From JAZQQB01 sp045628865 (GTDB lineage: Bacteria; Bacillota; Clostridia; Lachnospirales; Lachnospiraceae): 38,108 bases of DNA. Below, piece after piece: positions 15,400 through 24,823 of this stretch. Positions within the stretch are counted from its first letter, which is position 1; every line of letters begins with the position of its first letter. The DNA is taken from the NCBI GenBank assembly GCA_045628865.1, contig JAZQQB010000090.1:1-38108 (forward strand), read 5' to 3'. The notes below the pieces were generated by a model. That model made no database searches. It was not told the origin of the DNA and saw nothing but the letters and a program-made list of their open reading frames with translations. Position numbers and translations under genes: made by a program.

Positions 15400-18300
15400 T
15401 TATCGTTTAATATGATATGGTGAAGTAGCCTGTAAAGCATTATTTACTTTATCATATCCTAAACCAAAGAAATATGACACCTCGGTTGGAAGCAGATTAC
15501 TAATTGGATCTGCCATTAGTTTATTGCGGAAAGCCTGATTTACAAGTTTTAATGCATCTTTTGCATCCGGATGAGCTTTATCCGCTGCATATCTGCCAAG
15601 CCACTTAAGCATATCATCGTCAATCTCTTTGGTTGGAATAAAACCTGCTTCTGATGTTGCTCCTTTAAAAATGAAATTATCAATTTTATCACTAACATTA
15701 TCTGTAAATTTCTTAACAGCCGGCACATCACCAAGTTTGCTCAAACCAAAAGACAATCCACCCGCCAAAATACCACCTGCAATGTTTTTACCCCAGGTTA
15801 TTTCTTCACCACATACTACTTGCTTAGAAGTACTATCAACGATGCTCATCACACCTGATGTAATAGCTCCACCCACTGGTCCTGTTAATGAAGTGATTGC
15901 GCCCTCTGCAGCACCAGTTAATGTACTTACTCCTATTTTTTTCCAGGTGTCCGCACTTGTAATATCAAACGATCCCTCTTGCACTTCCGTAATCACTTCT
16001 GAAGCAACATTTACTACAACACCAACAACAGCACCAACAACAACATGCCAAAACTCACCATCCTCATCCACATAGATCAGCGGATTCGAAATACAATAGC
16101 AATAGCTGTTGTAGGTATACGGGATTTGAGGGAAGCCCTTGATCTTATCTTCTCCTACAAAACGTCCTGCGGATGCATCATAACATCTCGCAAAGGTGTA
16201 GTAGAAATTCGCATAAATTTCTTTTTGATAACCGGTATATCCATATGGCTGTCTGCCATCACTATAGATTCCTGTAGGTCTTGCTATGAATATAGCTCCA
16301 TCTTCCTTTGCATAGGTTGTGGAATTACCAAACTCATCGTAGTCATATACTTCCTCTAAACTACCCTGCTGCCCTACGATCTGTGTAATACTGCCAAGAT
16401 CATCTGTTTCATACACATAAGAAGCATCCTTTGTTCCATACATTTCCACATACTTTGTTCCATAATAATTCTGCTTCTGACTGGTCACATCATCACTGGT
16501 TCCAATCAGATACATAGTCGGCTTCATAATATCGTTCAAGAAGGAAACCTGATTCAACAAAACCGCCTCTCCACCATTTTCCTGAATCTTCGTCTTGGTT
16601 TCTCCGATTTTTCTTAAAAATCCATCGTAAAAAATTCGTGTTTCATCAAAAGAATCTGCTTTTTTCTCAATAGCCTTGCTGATATGATTGGTTGCATCAT
16701 ATTCAAACTGACTCTTGATCGCATCATTTAAATAGGTGCAGATCATATTTCCACGCCTGTCATATTCATATTTTTTTACATTGCCTGTGGTCTCTTCCTT
16801 AAGAAGCTGATTGGCTTCGTTATAATAATAGGTTGTGGTTGCAAAGCCATCATCCTGTTTTTCTTTTTTGCTGATACGATTCCCAAAAACATCATAGGCA
16901 TAATCTCGAAGTGTTTCCCCATCCTTACTAACACAGGTCAGTCTGTTTAAGGCATCATAACCAAAGGTGTACATACCGCTTTCTTTTTGCAATGCACTCC
17001 TGTTTTTACGCATTCCTGTTTTATTGCCCTTAAGATCATACTGATACTCATACTGATCCAGGTAATCTTTTCCTTTATGTACGATAGATTCATAACGACC
17101 AATCTCATTGTAGGTATAAGACGTAACACTTCCGTTTGTGTAGCTTTTTTGTACCATTCGTCCTGCTTCATCATACGTATAGGTGACTCCTTGATCTTTT
17201 GTACCTAGCTTGCTAAGCTGTCCAAGTTCATTGTAGGAATAGGTTACCTTTTCTCCATCCGGATATACCATTTCGGTCAGTTCGTTCGTCTTACCCCACT
17301 GGTAAGTAACCGTTTCTTTTAGATAGTTGGAGACTGAAACTGGTCTTCCTAAAGCATCCGTTGTAATATTGGTAATACCATTCCAGTCCTGCATACTCTG
17401 CAACACATGGGCTAAATAGGTAAAGGTTGTTTCCTTACCATCTTCAAAAAGAACCTTTTCAACGTCACCTACTTTGTTATAGGTATAAGTTGTCAGATAT
17501 CCTTCCTTATCCCAGGCCCTGATCAACTGACCATTTTTGTCATATCCGGCTTTTTCTGTAGCTCCTAAGGCATCTACCCAGGATATAATATGATCTTCTT
17601 TATCATATTCATAGGAGCGCAGTACACGAAAACCTCCTTCACCATCGGAATGTTCCACACGGATCAGGTGGTTCTTTACATCATAGAAATATCTGGTTTC
17701 AAGTCCTTCCTCTTCAATCACTTTTGTGACATTTCCATTTGGTGAGAATTCAAATGCTGTTACATGACCATTTTCATCCTGTGTTTTGATGATTCTTCCA
17801 GCCTTGTCGTACTCATAGGTTCTGATTCCGCCATTACCACTCACAGCCTTGACCATACGATTACAAGCATCATAGGTAAACTCTACCTTTCCAGTCAGTG
17901 AATTATCAATGGATAACAGATTTCCATTCAGATCATATTTATAATACACATTTCCACCATTTCTTGCTCTCACATGGATCAGGTGACCATTAGCGTACTC
18001 AGCCGTTTCAAAAGTCTTGTCCGGATAGACTTTTTTCACAATATTCCCGTTTACATCATATTCAAAGAAAAACTGATCCTGCAGCTGGTTGATCTCACTG
18101 ATCTTACGATTTAGTTCATCATAGAAATAGAGCTGTTCATTTCCATATGGTAATTTTCTTTTAGAGATATTTCCATTGCTGTCATAATGAATCTCTTCCT
18201 TGGTTCCATCTGCAAAAATAGTCTGAACTCTTCTATTCAAAGCATCATATGTATGAAGGGTCTCATTTCCCATTGGATCAATGACACTCACAATATTTCC

Positions 18301-20301
18301 ATTTGCATCATATGTATAGCGAAGCACACCTCCCTCTGGAAGTGTAATGGCACGCAGCCTGTTATCCATATCAAAAGTCGCAGTTTTTTCACTTCCATCT
18401 GCATAAGTGATCTTAGCGAGATTCCACATGGCATCATACTGATAACTGGTTTCATTACCCTCCTTATCAATAGATTTCACCATCTGGTTCATCTCATTGT
18501 ACTGATACCGGGTTTCATAACCATCAAAATCCGTGACGCATACCAGATTTCCTGCAAGGTCATAACCAAAACTCTTCTCATGTCCCAAAGCATTGATCTG
18601 CTTCGTCACGTGATTAGCTTCATCATATTCATATTCTGTTACATTCCCATAAGAATCCGTATGTTTGATAACACGGTTGTTAGAATCATATGCATACTCA
18701 TTTTTCTCGCCAGAATCAGACTTTTTGCAAATCAGGTTTCCCTTTGCATCATATTCATAATCGGTCTTTGCTCCATCTATGAAAACCTGTGTCTTGATTC
18801 TTCCCTTTTCATCACGTACAATCTGGCTTCCATCTCCATAAAAATTATATGTTCTTAATAAATTTCCCACTCTGTCATAATCAAATTTAGAAACTTCTTT
18901 TCCATTGTATTTCACACATAAGATCTGATTATTGGCATCATAAGTAAAGTTTGATTTATTGCCAAGTGCATCGATCAGCTGAGTCAGATTACCTCTGTTG
19001 TCATATGCCATCTGCTTACGATTTCCCATTCGATCTGTCATACCGGTGCAAAGATTTAAGTCATTATAATCAAAAAGCTCCTCTGTTTCATCCTCATAAG
19101 CAATCTTTGTATTACGCAAATATTCATCATGATAATAAACCACAGTAGAACCATTTCGTTCGATAAAAACAAGTGCATTTCTTTTTTCATCATAAAAATA
19201 CTGCATAGTCCTTCCATCGAAAAAAGTCTGCACTGTCACACGATTTTCCTTGTCAAAAGCATTGGTAACAGCAATGGCATTTTTAGAATTGACAATTTGC
19301 ACCATTCTGCCTAACTCATCAATTTTATACTGATAGGTTGCACCTGTTTGCAGTCTGATCTTAGACAACACATGATTCTCATAGGAAATGGTCACACCAC
19401 GTCCTGTATGATCCATAACACTATCTAAAAATCCATCTTCTCCATAAGAAAAGAGAAGATAATCTCCATGGTCTGTTTCTACTTTTGCAAGTTCCTTTTT
19501 TTCATTATAGAAATACTGATAGCCTAACTGATTCTTATTCTCTGTACGGATGCAATTTCCTTCTGCATCAAAAATATGCTTTTGTCCGTTAGGGGCTGTC
19601 AAAAAAAACCTGTTATCTTTTTCCTCTAAAATCTCAAGATCACGAGTATTGGAATAATACTTTCCATCTTCCCTTAGGGCAAACTTTTTCTGCTGACCAT
19701 TACCCATTCGAATAGAAATGCTACCATCAGGCTGCACATAAAGTCTTGTCTCATATAAATGGGTAAAGCCTATTCCCATCTTTCCATATGCCTTATCTTT
19801 TCCATTGTAATACCAATGAAATGTCAAAGGGATTTCACCTGGAACTGACAGTTCCTCATGATCATGTATAAAGTTACCGGTTGCCATATTGACAGGATCA
19901 CCTGCTACGATAGCTGGAGGATATGGTCCATAATGAGGACCTTCTGGACCTGGATAAAATTGTGGAGTATCACCAAAATCGATATGAACTGTAGATCCAT
20001 TATTCGGATCACTGATCACATTTGGATCAAATGGCAAACCCATAATCTGAAATTCTGTAGACTGATACAAATTGGCAATAGCCTGTAAACCCTGGCCTAG
20101 ATTTTGAACCTTATTAGCCTGGATTCGAATATTTGTTGCCTGTGTTCGTAGTACATTTTTTACCCCTTCAAACTGATTGCCACCTAATCCATACATAGTC
20201 TGTTCTATAGAAGTTGCTGCGTTTTCCAATCTGGACTTATAGCCACTAATGGTTTCTCCCTTTTGTCTCAACCCTTCAATATAAACTCTGAATTCACTCA
20301 A
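15400..20301 (-). CDS. Rhs-repeat polymorphic toxin with WXG-like T7SS leader
   Basis: A giant of 1633 aa (1644 from ATG 20334; residue numbers here use the longer form). Residues 12-98 form a helical hairpin like WXG/LXG leaders (GLGGNQF turn) that ends in Y90-QST-E94, a YxxxE secretion signal. A Rhs entry segment follows (DPVNMATGNF, about 146), then dozens of YD repeats (YDxxGN, YDANGN) to about residue 1350. The Rhs core end (GRFVGEDKIKG, NPLIYVDEDGE) precedes a 218-aa variable C-terminus. I prefer the TTG start at 20301, with GGAGG 8 nt upstream, because the ATG at 20334 has AAAGGA only about 1 nt before it. Likely exported by the EssC system and acting on rival cells; the C-terminal activity is unknown. 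Confidence 0.88.
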   Translation of the reverse strand: MSEFRVYIEGLRQKGETISGYKSRLENAATSIEQTMYGLGGNQFEGVKNVLRTQATNIRIQANKVQNLGQGLQAIANLYQSTEFQIMGLPFDPNVISDPNNGSTVHIDFGDTPQFYPGPEGPHYGPYPPAIVAGDPVNMATGNFIHDHEELSVPGEIPLTFHWYYNGKDKAYGKMGIGFTHLYETRLYVQPDGSISIRMGNGQQKKFALREDGKYYSNTRDLEILEEKDNRFFLTAPNGQKHIFDAEGNCIRTENKNQLGYQYFYNEKKELAKVETDHGDYLLFSYGEDGFLDSVMDHTGRGVTISYENHVLSKIRLQTGATYQYKIDELGRMVQIVNSKNAIAVTNAFDKENRVTVQTFFDGRTMQYFYDEKRNALVFIERNGSTVVYYHDEYLRNTKIAYEDETEELFDYNDLNLCTGMTDRMGNRKQMAYDNRGNLTQLIDALGNKSNFTYDANNQILCVKYNGKEVSKFDYDRVGNLLRTYNFYGDGSQIVRDEKGRIKTQVFIDGAKTDYEYDAKGNLICKKSDSGEKNEYAYDSNNRVIKHTDSYGNVTEYEYDEANHVTKQINALGHEKSFGYDLAGNLVCVTDFDGYETRYQYNEMNQMVKSIDKEGNETSYQYDAMWNLAKITYADGSEKTATFDMDNRLRAITLPEGGVLRYTYDANGNIVSVIDPMGNETLHTYDALNRRVQTIFADGTKEEIHYDSNGNISKRKLPYGNEQLYFYDELNRKISEINQLQDQFFFEYDVNGNIVKKVYPDKTFETAEYANGHLIHVRARNGGNVYYKYDLNGNLLSIDNSLTGKVEFTYDACNRMVKAVSGNGGIRTYEYDKAGRIIKTQDENGHVTAFEFSPNGNVTKVIEEEGLETRYFYDVKNHLIRVEHSDGEGGFRVLRSYEYDKEDHIISWVDALGATEKAGYDKNGQLIRAWDKEGYLTTYTYNKVGDVEKVLFEDGKETTFTYLAHVLQSMQDWNGITNITTDALGRPVSVSNYLKETVTYQWGKTNELTEMVYPDGEKVTYSYNELGQLSKLGTKDQGVTYTYDEAGRMVQKSYTNGSVTSYTYNEIGRYESIVHKGKDYLDQYEYQYDLKGNKTGMRKNRSALQKESGMYTFGYDALNRLTCVSKDGETLRDYAYDVFGNRISKKEKQDDGFATTTYYYNEANQLLKEETTGNVKKYEYDRRGNMICTYLNDAIKSQFEYDATNHISKAIEKKADSFDETRIFYDGFLRKIGETKTKIQENGGEAVLLNQVSFLNDIMKPTMYLIGTSDDVTSQKQNYYGTKYVEMYGTKDASYVYETDDLGSITQIVGQQGSLEEVYDYDEFGNSTTYAKEDGAIFIARPTGIYSDGRQPYGYTGYQKEIYANFYYTFARCYDASAGRFVGEDKIKGFPQIPYTYNSYCYCISNPLIYVDEDGEFWHVVVGAVVGVVVNVASEVITEVQEGSFDITSADTWKKIGVSTLTGAAEGAITSLTGPVGGAITSGVMSIVDSTSKQVVCGEEITWGKNIAGGILAGGLSFGLSKLGDVPAVKKFTDNVSDKIDNFIFKGATSEAGFIPTKEIDDDMLKWLGRYAADKAHPDAKDALKLVNQAFRNKLMADPISNLLPTEVSYFFGLGYDKVNNALQATSPYHIKR
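15403..16056 (-). other. Variable C-terminal toxin region of the Rhs protein
   Basis: Encodes the last 218 residues after VDEDGE. The first part is hydrophobic and Gly/Val/Ala-rich (FWHVVVGAVVGVVVNV; later AGGILAGGLSFG), as in pre-toxin linkers. The last ~95 residues (from about NFIFKG) are helical and polar, with HPDAKDALK, NQAFRNK and a SPYHIKR end. I recognise no nuclease, deaminase, ADP-ribosyl transferase or peptidase motif. Pore formation by the hydrophobic part is another possibility. Confidence 0.55.
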
Positions 20302-20389
20302 TGCCACTTCCTCCGATTCCAGTTTTTTTATCATTTCCTTTATTTATTATCAGCTTCTTTTTTATTGCATCCATATTTCACTTAATTCT

Positions 20390-20417
20390 ATCATATATTT
20401 TTTATTATATCAGACAA
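20390..20417 (-). promoter_or_regulatory. Candidate promoter of the Rhs gene
   Basis: On the minus strand TTGTCT (20412-20417) and TATGAT (20390-20395) are 16 nt apart. An overlapping extended -10, TGATATAAT (20404-20412), is an alternative. Either would give a leader of roughly 50-100 nt before the Rhs start. Confidence 0.45.
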
Positions 20418-20495
20418 TTCCGAATACTTCTATTAGAATCACTTTTTAGCATTATAATCATCAAATTCAAGTATATAGAAATCTTTCCCCTGTTT

Positions 20496-20504
20496 TGTTA
20501 TACT
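20496..20504 (+). promoter_or_regulatory. Extended -10 promoter of tmcAL
   Basis: TGTTATACT matches an extended -10 element (TGnTATAAT-like) about 33 nt before the tmcAL start. No good -35 was seen, which fits the extended -10 type. Confidence 0.45.
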
Positions 20505-20537
20505 AGTGATAAGAAAAGGATCAGAGGAAACAAATCT

Positions 20538-21881
20538 ATGAAAATCATTGGAATCATTGCAGAATACAATCCATTTCATAACGGACATGCCTATCAGATT
20601 GCTGAAGCCAAAAAAAGACGAAACGCAGATGCCTGTGTGGTAATAATGAGCGGAAATTATGTACAACGAGGGGAACCAGCCATTTCAGATAAGTTTGCCA
20701 GATGCCAGATGGCGCTTTGTCATGGTGCTGACTTGGTTATGGAGCTTCCTGTCTTATTTGCCACCTCCAGTGCGGAAGGCTTTGCGCAGGGAGCAGTTTC
20801 CATATTGGATTCCTTGGGTTGTATTGATGAGCTGGTTTTTGGAGCAGAAACTGATGACCTTTCCCTTCTCACAGTGATTGCAAAGGTTCTTGCCGAGGAA
20901 CCTGCAGGCTTCAAAGATATCGTGCAGACCGAATGTAAGAAAGGACTTCCATACCCGAAAGCATGTAGCAATGCATTAACGGCTTTTTTAGAAAAAGGCG
21001 TTGCCGATACAGTAGATCAAGATACAATAGCCGATCATATTTCAGCTATTATGGATAAACCCAACAATATTCTTGCTATCCAATATCTAAAGGCTCTCTA
21101 TCTGCGTTCTTCCAAGATAAAGCCTTACTTATTGAAACGCATTGGAAATAATTATCATGATAAGACTTTATCTGCCACGATAGAATTTGCTTCTGCTACT
21201 GGAATTCGAAATGAACTGTATAGATACATGGATAACGAAGCAACTTCGTATCCCACATTGATCGACTCTGTTGTTCCCAAAGCTTCTGCTGACCTTCTTT
21301 CGGATGCTATCAAACAGCATAAGCTTCTGACGGCAGATTCCCTTTCTATATTTCTTCATGGAAAGTTGATCCTGGAACAGAAAAGTGGCTTTGAACAATA
21401 TTTAGATGTAACACCGGAATTTTCAGATAAGATTATAAAGAATTTAAATGAATTTGTAGGCTTTTCTCAATTCTGTGAGCTATTAAAGAGTAAGGATCTT
21501 ACCTATACAAGAATCAGTCGAAGCCTTCTCCATATCTGCTTAAATATCACAGAAGATTTTTATGAATCTGTGAAAGGGCAAGGATATGCTTTTTATGTAA
21601 GACCCCTAGGATTCACAGCAATTGGCAGAAATGTTTTAAAAGAAATCTCTAAGAATAGTTCCATTCCGATCATCAGCAAGCTCGCTGATGCAGAAAAGAT
21701 ACTAACAGAGTTTTATGATGATACTTCTATACATGGCAATGCTTCTACTCGATTATTAGAACTCGCCCGTAAACTTCTTACTTTAGATATACAGTCATCA
21801 CAGCTCTATGATGCTATGGTTACTGCATCTTCACATGAGAAAACCACATCGGAATACGCAAAAAGACTGGTCATCCTTTGA
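20538..21881 (+). CDS. tmcAL: tRNA(Met) cytidine acetate ligase TmcAL
   Basis: A 447-aa cytoplasmic enzyme of the TmcAL (YlbM) family, which uses acetate and ATP to make N4-acetylcytidine at the wobble base of elongator tRNA-Met. The nucleotidyltransferase signature is at the N-terminus: MKIIGIIAEYNPFHNGH with the HxGH motif at 14-17, then SGNYVQRGEPA around 38-48 and a FGAE motif near residue 100. Length fits the family (about 400-450). The open frame extends 79 codons further upstream, but the ATG at 20538 has AGAGGAAA at the right distance and begins the conserved domain. It is the only plus-strand gene of the window, divergent from the Rhs gene. Confidence 0.93.
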   Translation: MKIIGIIAEYNPFHNGHAYQIAEAKKRRNADACVVIMSGNYVQRGEPAISDKFARCQMALCHGADLVMELPVLFATSSAEGFAQGAVSILDSLGCIDELVFGAETDDLSLLTVIAKVLAEEPAGFKDIVQTECKKGLPYPKACSNALTAFLEKGVADTVDQDTIADHISAIMDKPNNILAIQYLKALYLRSSKIKPYLLKRIGNNYHDKTLSATIEFASATGIRNELYRYMDNEATSYPTLIDSVVPKASADLLSDAIKQHKLLTADSLSIFLHGKLILEQKSGFEQYLDVTPEFSDKIIKNLNEFVGFSQFCELLKSKDLTYTRISRSLLHICLNITEDFYESVKGQGYAFYVRPLGFTAIGRNVLKEISKNSSIPIISKLADAEKILTEFYDDTSIHGNASTRLLELARKLLTLDIQSSQLYDAMVTASSHEKTTSEYAKRLVIL

Positions 21882-21892
21882 CCAGTCTTTTT
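21861..21892. terminator. Bidirectional terminator between tmcAL and the PFL gene
   Basis: A 13-bp stem (AAAAGACTGGTCA/TGACCAGTCTTTT, 5-nt loop) with A- and T-tracts on either side serves both converging genes. It includes the tmcAL stop codon. Confidence 0.85.
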
Positions 21893-21933
21893 GCTATTGA
21901 TTTTTTCATCTTAGTTCACGAATCTATATCTTC

Positions 21934-23298
21934 TTAGTTCTTAAAGCTATGAATTGGTGCAGGAATTCTTCCTCCACGATTTACAAATGCATCACATGAG
22001 AACTGATTTACTGGCATGATTGGTGCATAGCCAAGTAATCCACCAAATTCAACTGTTTCTCCAACGCCCTTACCAATAACCGGTATTACACGAACAGCTG
22101 TTGTTTTCTGGTTGACCATACCAATAGCAAGCTCATCTGCGATGATACCAGCGATTGTTGTATCCTTGGTATCTCCCGGGATTGCAATCATATCAAGACC
22201 TACTGAACATACACAAGTCATTGCCTCTAACTTCTCAATGGTAAGCGCTCCAGCTACAACTGCATCGATCATACCCTGATCTTCTGATACAGGAATGAAT
22301 GCACCGCTTAATCCACCTACATAAGAGGATGCCATTACGCCACCCTTCTTTACCTGATCATTTAACAATGCAAGTGCTGCTGTTGTTCCAGGTGCGCCTG
22401 CATATTCAAGACCAATCTCACACAATACATCAGCAACTGAATCACCGATTGCTGGTGTTGGTGCCAAAGAAAGATCTACGATACCAAATGGAACCTTTAA
22501 TCTTTCTGAAGCTTCTTTTGCTACAAGCTGTCCTACACGAGTAACCTTGAATGCTGTCTTCTTGATTGTCTCACAAAGAACTTCAAAGCTTTCACCACGT
22601 ACCTTAGACAATGCATTCCTCATAACACCAGGACCAGATACACCTACGTTGATAATAGCATCTGCTTCTGTTACACCATGGAAAGCACCTGCCATAAATG
22701 GATTATCATCTGGAGCATTACAGAATACTACTAATTTCGCACATCCAAGTGAATCATTTTCTTTTGTCATTTCTGCAGTTTCTTTTACAATGGTTCCCAT
22801 CAAACGAACCGCATCCATGTTGATACCTGTCTTTGTAGAACCTAAGTTGATGGAACTACAAACGATATCTGTCGTAGATAATGCAAGAGGAATAGAACGG
22901 ATCAAAAGCTCATCAGCCTTTGTCATTCCTTTACATACTAATGCAGAGTATCCACCGATAAAGTTTACTCCAACCTTTTTACCCGCTTCATCCAAAGTCT
23001 TTGCAATGCTGGCAAAATCTTCTGGAGTCTTACATGCTGCACCACCTACAAGTGCAATTGGAGTTACTGAAATTCTCTTATTTACGATTGGAATACCAAA
23101 TTCTGCTTCAATATCCTTACCTGTCTGAACAAGATCCTTTGCTAAAGTTGTGATCTTGTTATAGATGTTTTCTTTTACTTTATTTAAATCGGAATCAATA
23201 CAATCCAATAAGCTGATGCCTAATGTAATGGTTCTTACATCAAGATTCTCTTTTTCGATCATATCATTGGTTTCAGTTACTTCACGAATATTAATCAT
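21934..23298 (-). CDS. PFL family protein (UPF0210/DUF711)
   Basis: A 454-aa cytoplasmic protein of the PFL/UPF0210 family, distantly related in fold to glycyl-radical enzymes but with no established reaction known to me. Family hallmarks include ITLGISLLDC (about residue 25), ALVGGAACKTPEDF (about 83-96), a Gly-rich GVSGPGVMRNAL block, a GAPGTTAALALLNDQVKKGG block and a GFGGLLGYAP-like end (EFGGLLGYAPIMPVN). Length matches the family. It follows an ACT-domain gene by 91 nt on the same strand, the usual arrangement in clostridia and streptococci, so the ACT protein may sense a ligand for it. No truncation or odd codon use was noted. Confidence 0.92.
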   Translation of the reverse strand: MINIREVTETNDMIEKENLDVRTITLGISLLDCIDSDLNKVKENIYNKITTLAKDLVQTGKDIEAEFGIPIVNKRISVTPIALVGGAACKTPEDFASIAKTLDEAGKKVGVNFIGGYSALVCKGMTKADELLIRSIPLALSTTDIVCSSINLGSTKTGINMDAVRLMGTIVKETAEMTKENDSLGCAKLVVFCNAPDDNPFMAGAFHGVTEADAIINVGVSGPGVMRNALSKVRGESFEVLCETIKKTAFKVTRVGQLVAKEASERLKVPFGIVDLSLAPTPAIGDSVADVLCEIGLEYAGAPGTTAALALLNDQVKKGGVMASSYVGGLSGAFIPVSEDQGMIDAVVAGALTIEKLEAMTCVCSVGLDMIAIPGDTKDTTIAGIIADELAIGMVNQKTTAVRVIPVIGKGVGETVEFGGLLGYAPIMPVNQFSCDAFVNRGGRIPAPIHSFKN

Positions 23299-23389
23299 TT
23301 TCTATAAACCTTTCTTTTCTTGATCAGCAGTTATCTTACGTTGTTTTCCATGCAAGCATGAAAAATGATGTTTTCATAGTTTTGCACTG

Positions 23390-23662
23390 CTAGATGCGGT
23401 GCATCATGTCGAAGATGTCTTCGCGCTGGCACTTGATGATAACGCCGATTTCTTCACCCATCTTCTCTAATTCTTTTGCAACTTCTGCATTCTCCTTAGA
23501 TGCTGCATCCATATCTACAACCATCATCATATTAAAGTACCCAGAAACGATAGTTTGAGAAATATCTAAAATGTTAATGTTATTATTCGCTAAGTAAGTA
23601 CAAACTTTAGCAATGATACCAACTGTATCTTTTCCTACAACGGTTATAATTGATTTTTTCAT
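23390..23662 (-). CDS. ACT-domain protein (UPF0237)
   Basis: A 90-aa single-domain protein. MKKSIITVVGKDTVGIIAKV at the start and NNINILDISQTIV in the middle are typical of stand-alone ACT domains, which bind amino acids or related small ligands. I chose the ATG at 23662 because AGAGGG lies about 7 nt before it; the frame opens 8 codons earlier without a ribosome site. It precedes the PFL gene and is probably cotranscribed with it. Confidence 0.9.
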   Translation of the reverse strand: MKKSIITVVGKDTVGIIAKVCTYLANNNINILDISQTIVSGYFNMMMVVDMDAASKENAEVAKELEKMGEEIGVIIKCQREDIFDMMHRI

Positions 23663-23907
23663 AAAAGCCCTCTCATTCTGCCGCATACTGGCTACCTTTT
23701 GTTTCTTATTATCACTATTTATTGCAAATAGTATCTTCCTTCCACTTTACTGCTGTAAAGCCTTTCTCAGTTTATCGTGTTTTGCATAAAAATGCAATAT
23801 CTATTGTACCCAAACATCACATTATCCGCAGAGAAAAAATAGTAAAACATAACAGATAACAACCATCCAAAGTCGTTTGTTAAAAACCGTCACACCTACT
23901 GCTATAC

Positions 23908-24705
23908 TCACACTGCAACCGGTTCACTTGCTTCGCTTCTTTTGGCAACGCTTAGGTTAATATCGTTTGCTGTATATGGAATGTCTGCCATAGTAACCTC
24001 TGTTCGAACTGTTTCATATGCAAGTTCTGCAAGATTATTCTCTTTGCTCAAATGCCCCAGAACAACTGCCTTTAGATCATCATGCATCAGCTCACTTAAA
24101 AGTCTGCCTGTCAGTTCATTGGAAAGATGCCCTCTTTCCCCTAGAATTCGCTGTTTCAAATAATATGGATATGGCCCTACCTGAAGCATATTTACATCGT
24201 GGTTAGCCTCCAGCAAAAGTGCATTCATGCCGCGAAGACATTCCACTGTATAGTCATTGTAGGTCCCTAAGTCTGTTACCACTGCAACCTTTTTGCTACC
24301 ATGATAAAAACGATAGGCCAAAGGCTGTGCCGCATCATGGGAAATTCTCATTGGATTCACGGTGACATCCTTTAGTACAAAGCGTTCGTCCCTTTTTATA
24401 GGAACAAAAAGATCATGATCCACCTTGCCAATACTACTCATTTTCTGAATTGCAGTAATGGTTCCCTCCGATGCATACATTGGAATATTATATTTTCTTG
24501 CAATCACGCCAAGACCACCAACATGATCCGAATGCTCATGGGTGATCAAAATCCCATCTATATCCCTCAGTGTCAGATCAATGGTATTCAATGCAGCTTC
24601 CGTTTTTTTCATACTGACGCCAACATCCACCAAAAGATGGGTTGTGTCTGAACCAACATAAATACAATTTCCACTGCTGCCACTGGCTAAACTACATAAT
24701 CTCAT
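23908..24705 (-). CDS. MBL-fold metallo-hydrolase, YycJ/WalJ type
   Basis: A 265-aa metallo-beta-lactamase-fold protein. The N-terminus MRLCSLASGSSGNCIYVG and the metal motif HEHSDH (56-61), followed by GLGVIARKYNIPMYA, are close to Bacillus YycJ (WalJ), a nuclease-like enzyme linked to cell wall and DNA replication coordination. Further ligands are probably H in RISHDAAQP, D in VVTDLG and H in VLGHLSKENN. No signal peptide. It follows the FtsA-like gene by 118 nt, with a hairpin in between, and lies outside any walRK operon here. A specific substrate cannot be told from sequence. Confidence 0.9.
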   Translation of the reverse strand: MRLCSLASGSSGNCIYVGSDTTHLLVDVGVSMKKTEAALNTIDLTLRDIDGILITHEHSDHVGGLGVIARKYNIPMYASEGTITAIQKMSSIGKVDHDLFVPIKRDERFVLKDVTVNPMRISHDAAQPLAYRFYHGSKKVAVVTDLGTYNDYTVECLRGMNALLLEANHDVNMLQVGPYPYYLKQRILGERGHLSNELTGRLLSELMHDDLKAVVLGHLSKENNLAELAYETVRTEVTMADIPYTANDINLSVAKRSEASEPVAV

Positions 24706-24747
24706 TCATACATCCCCTTCAAAACACTTAAATCTAAACACAAATAT

Positions 24748-24782
24748 ACCACAAGTATCAGTTTTTCACAAATACTTGTGGT
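24748..24782. terminator. Hairpin between the FtsA-like and MBL hydrolase genes
   Basis: An 11-bp perfect stem (ACCACAAGTAT/ATACTTGTGGT, 13-nt loop). On the minus strand the following bases are not a pure T-tract, so it may only partly stop transcription from the FtsA-like gene. Confidence 0.45.
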
Positions 24783-24823
24783 AATTTTTCGTACGCTGAT
24801 TCGTTGCTGTATATACAGTAACA

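Noticed and set aside
18187..18858. 223-codon plus-strand frame inside the Rhs gene
   Set aside because: Antisense shadow of the YD-repeat coding region, full of Ile/Cys-rich low-complexity residues and without a ribosome site.
20302..20537. 79-codon N-terminal extension of tmcAL
   Set aside because: It is hydrophobic and lies over the divergent Rhs start and both promoters. The conserved enzyme begins at MKIIGIIAEYNP with a proper ribosome site.
22547..23128. 193-codon plus-strand frame opposite the PFL gene
   Set aside because: The opposite strand is a clear full-length PFL gene; this frame has no recognisable domain.
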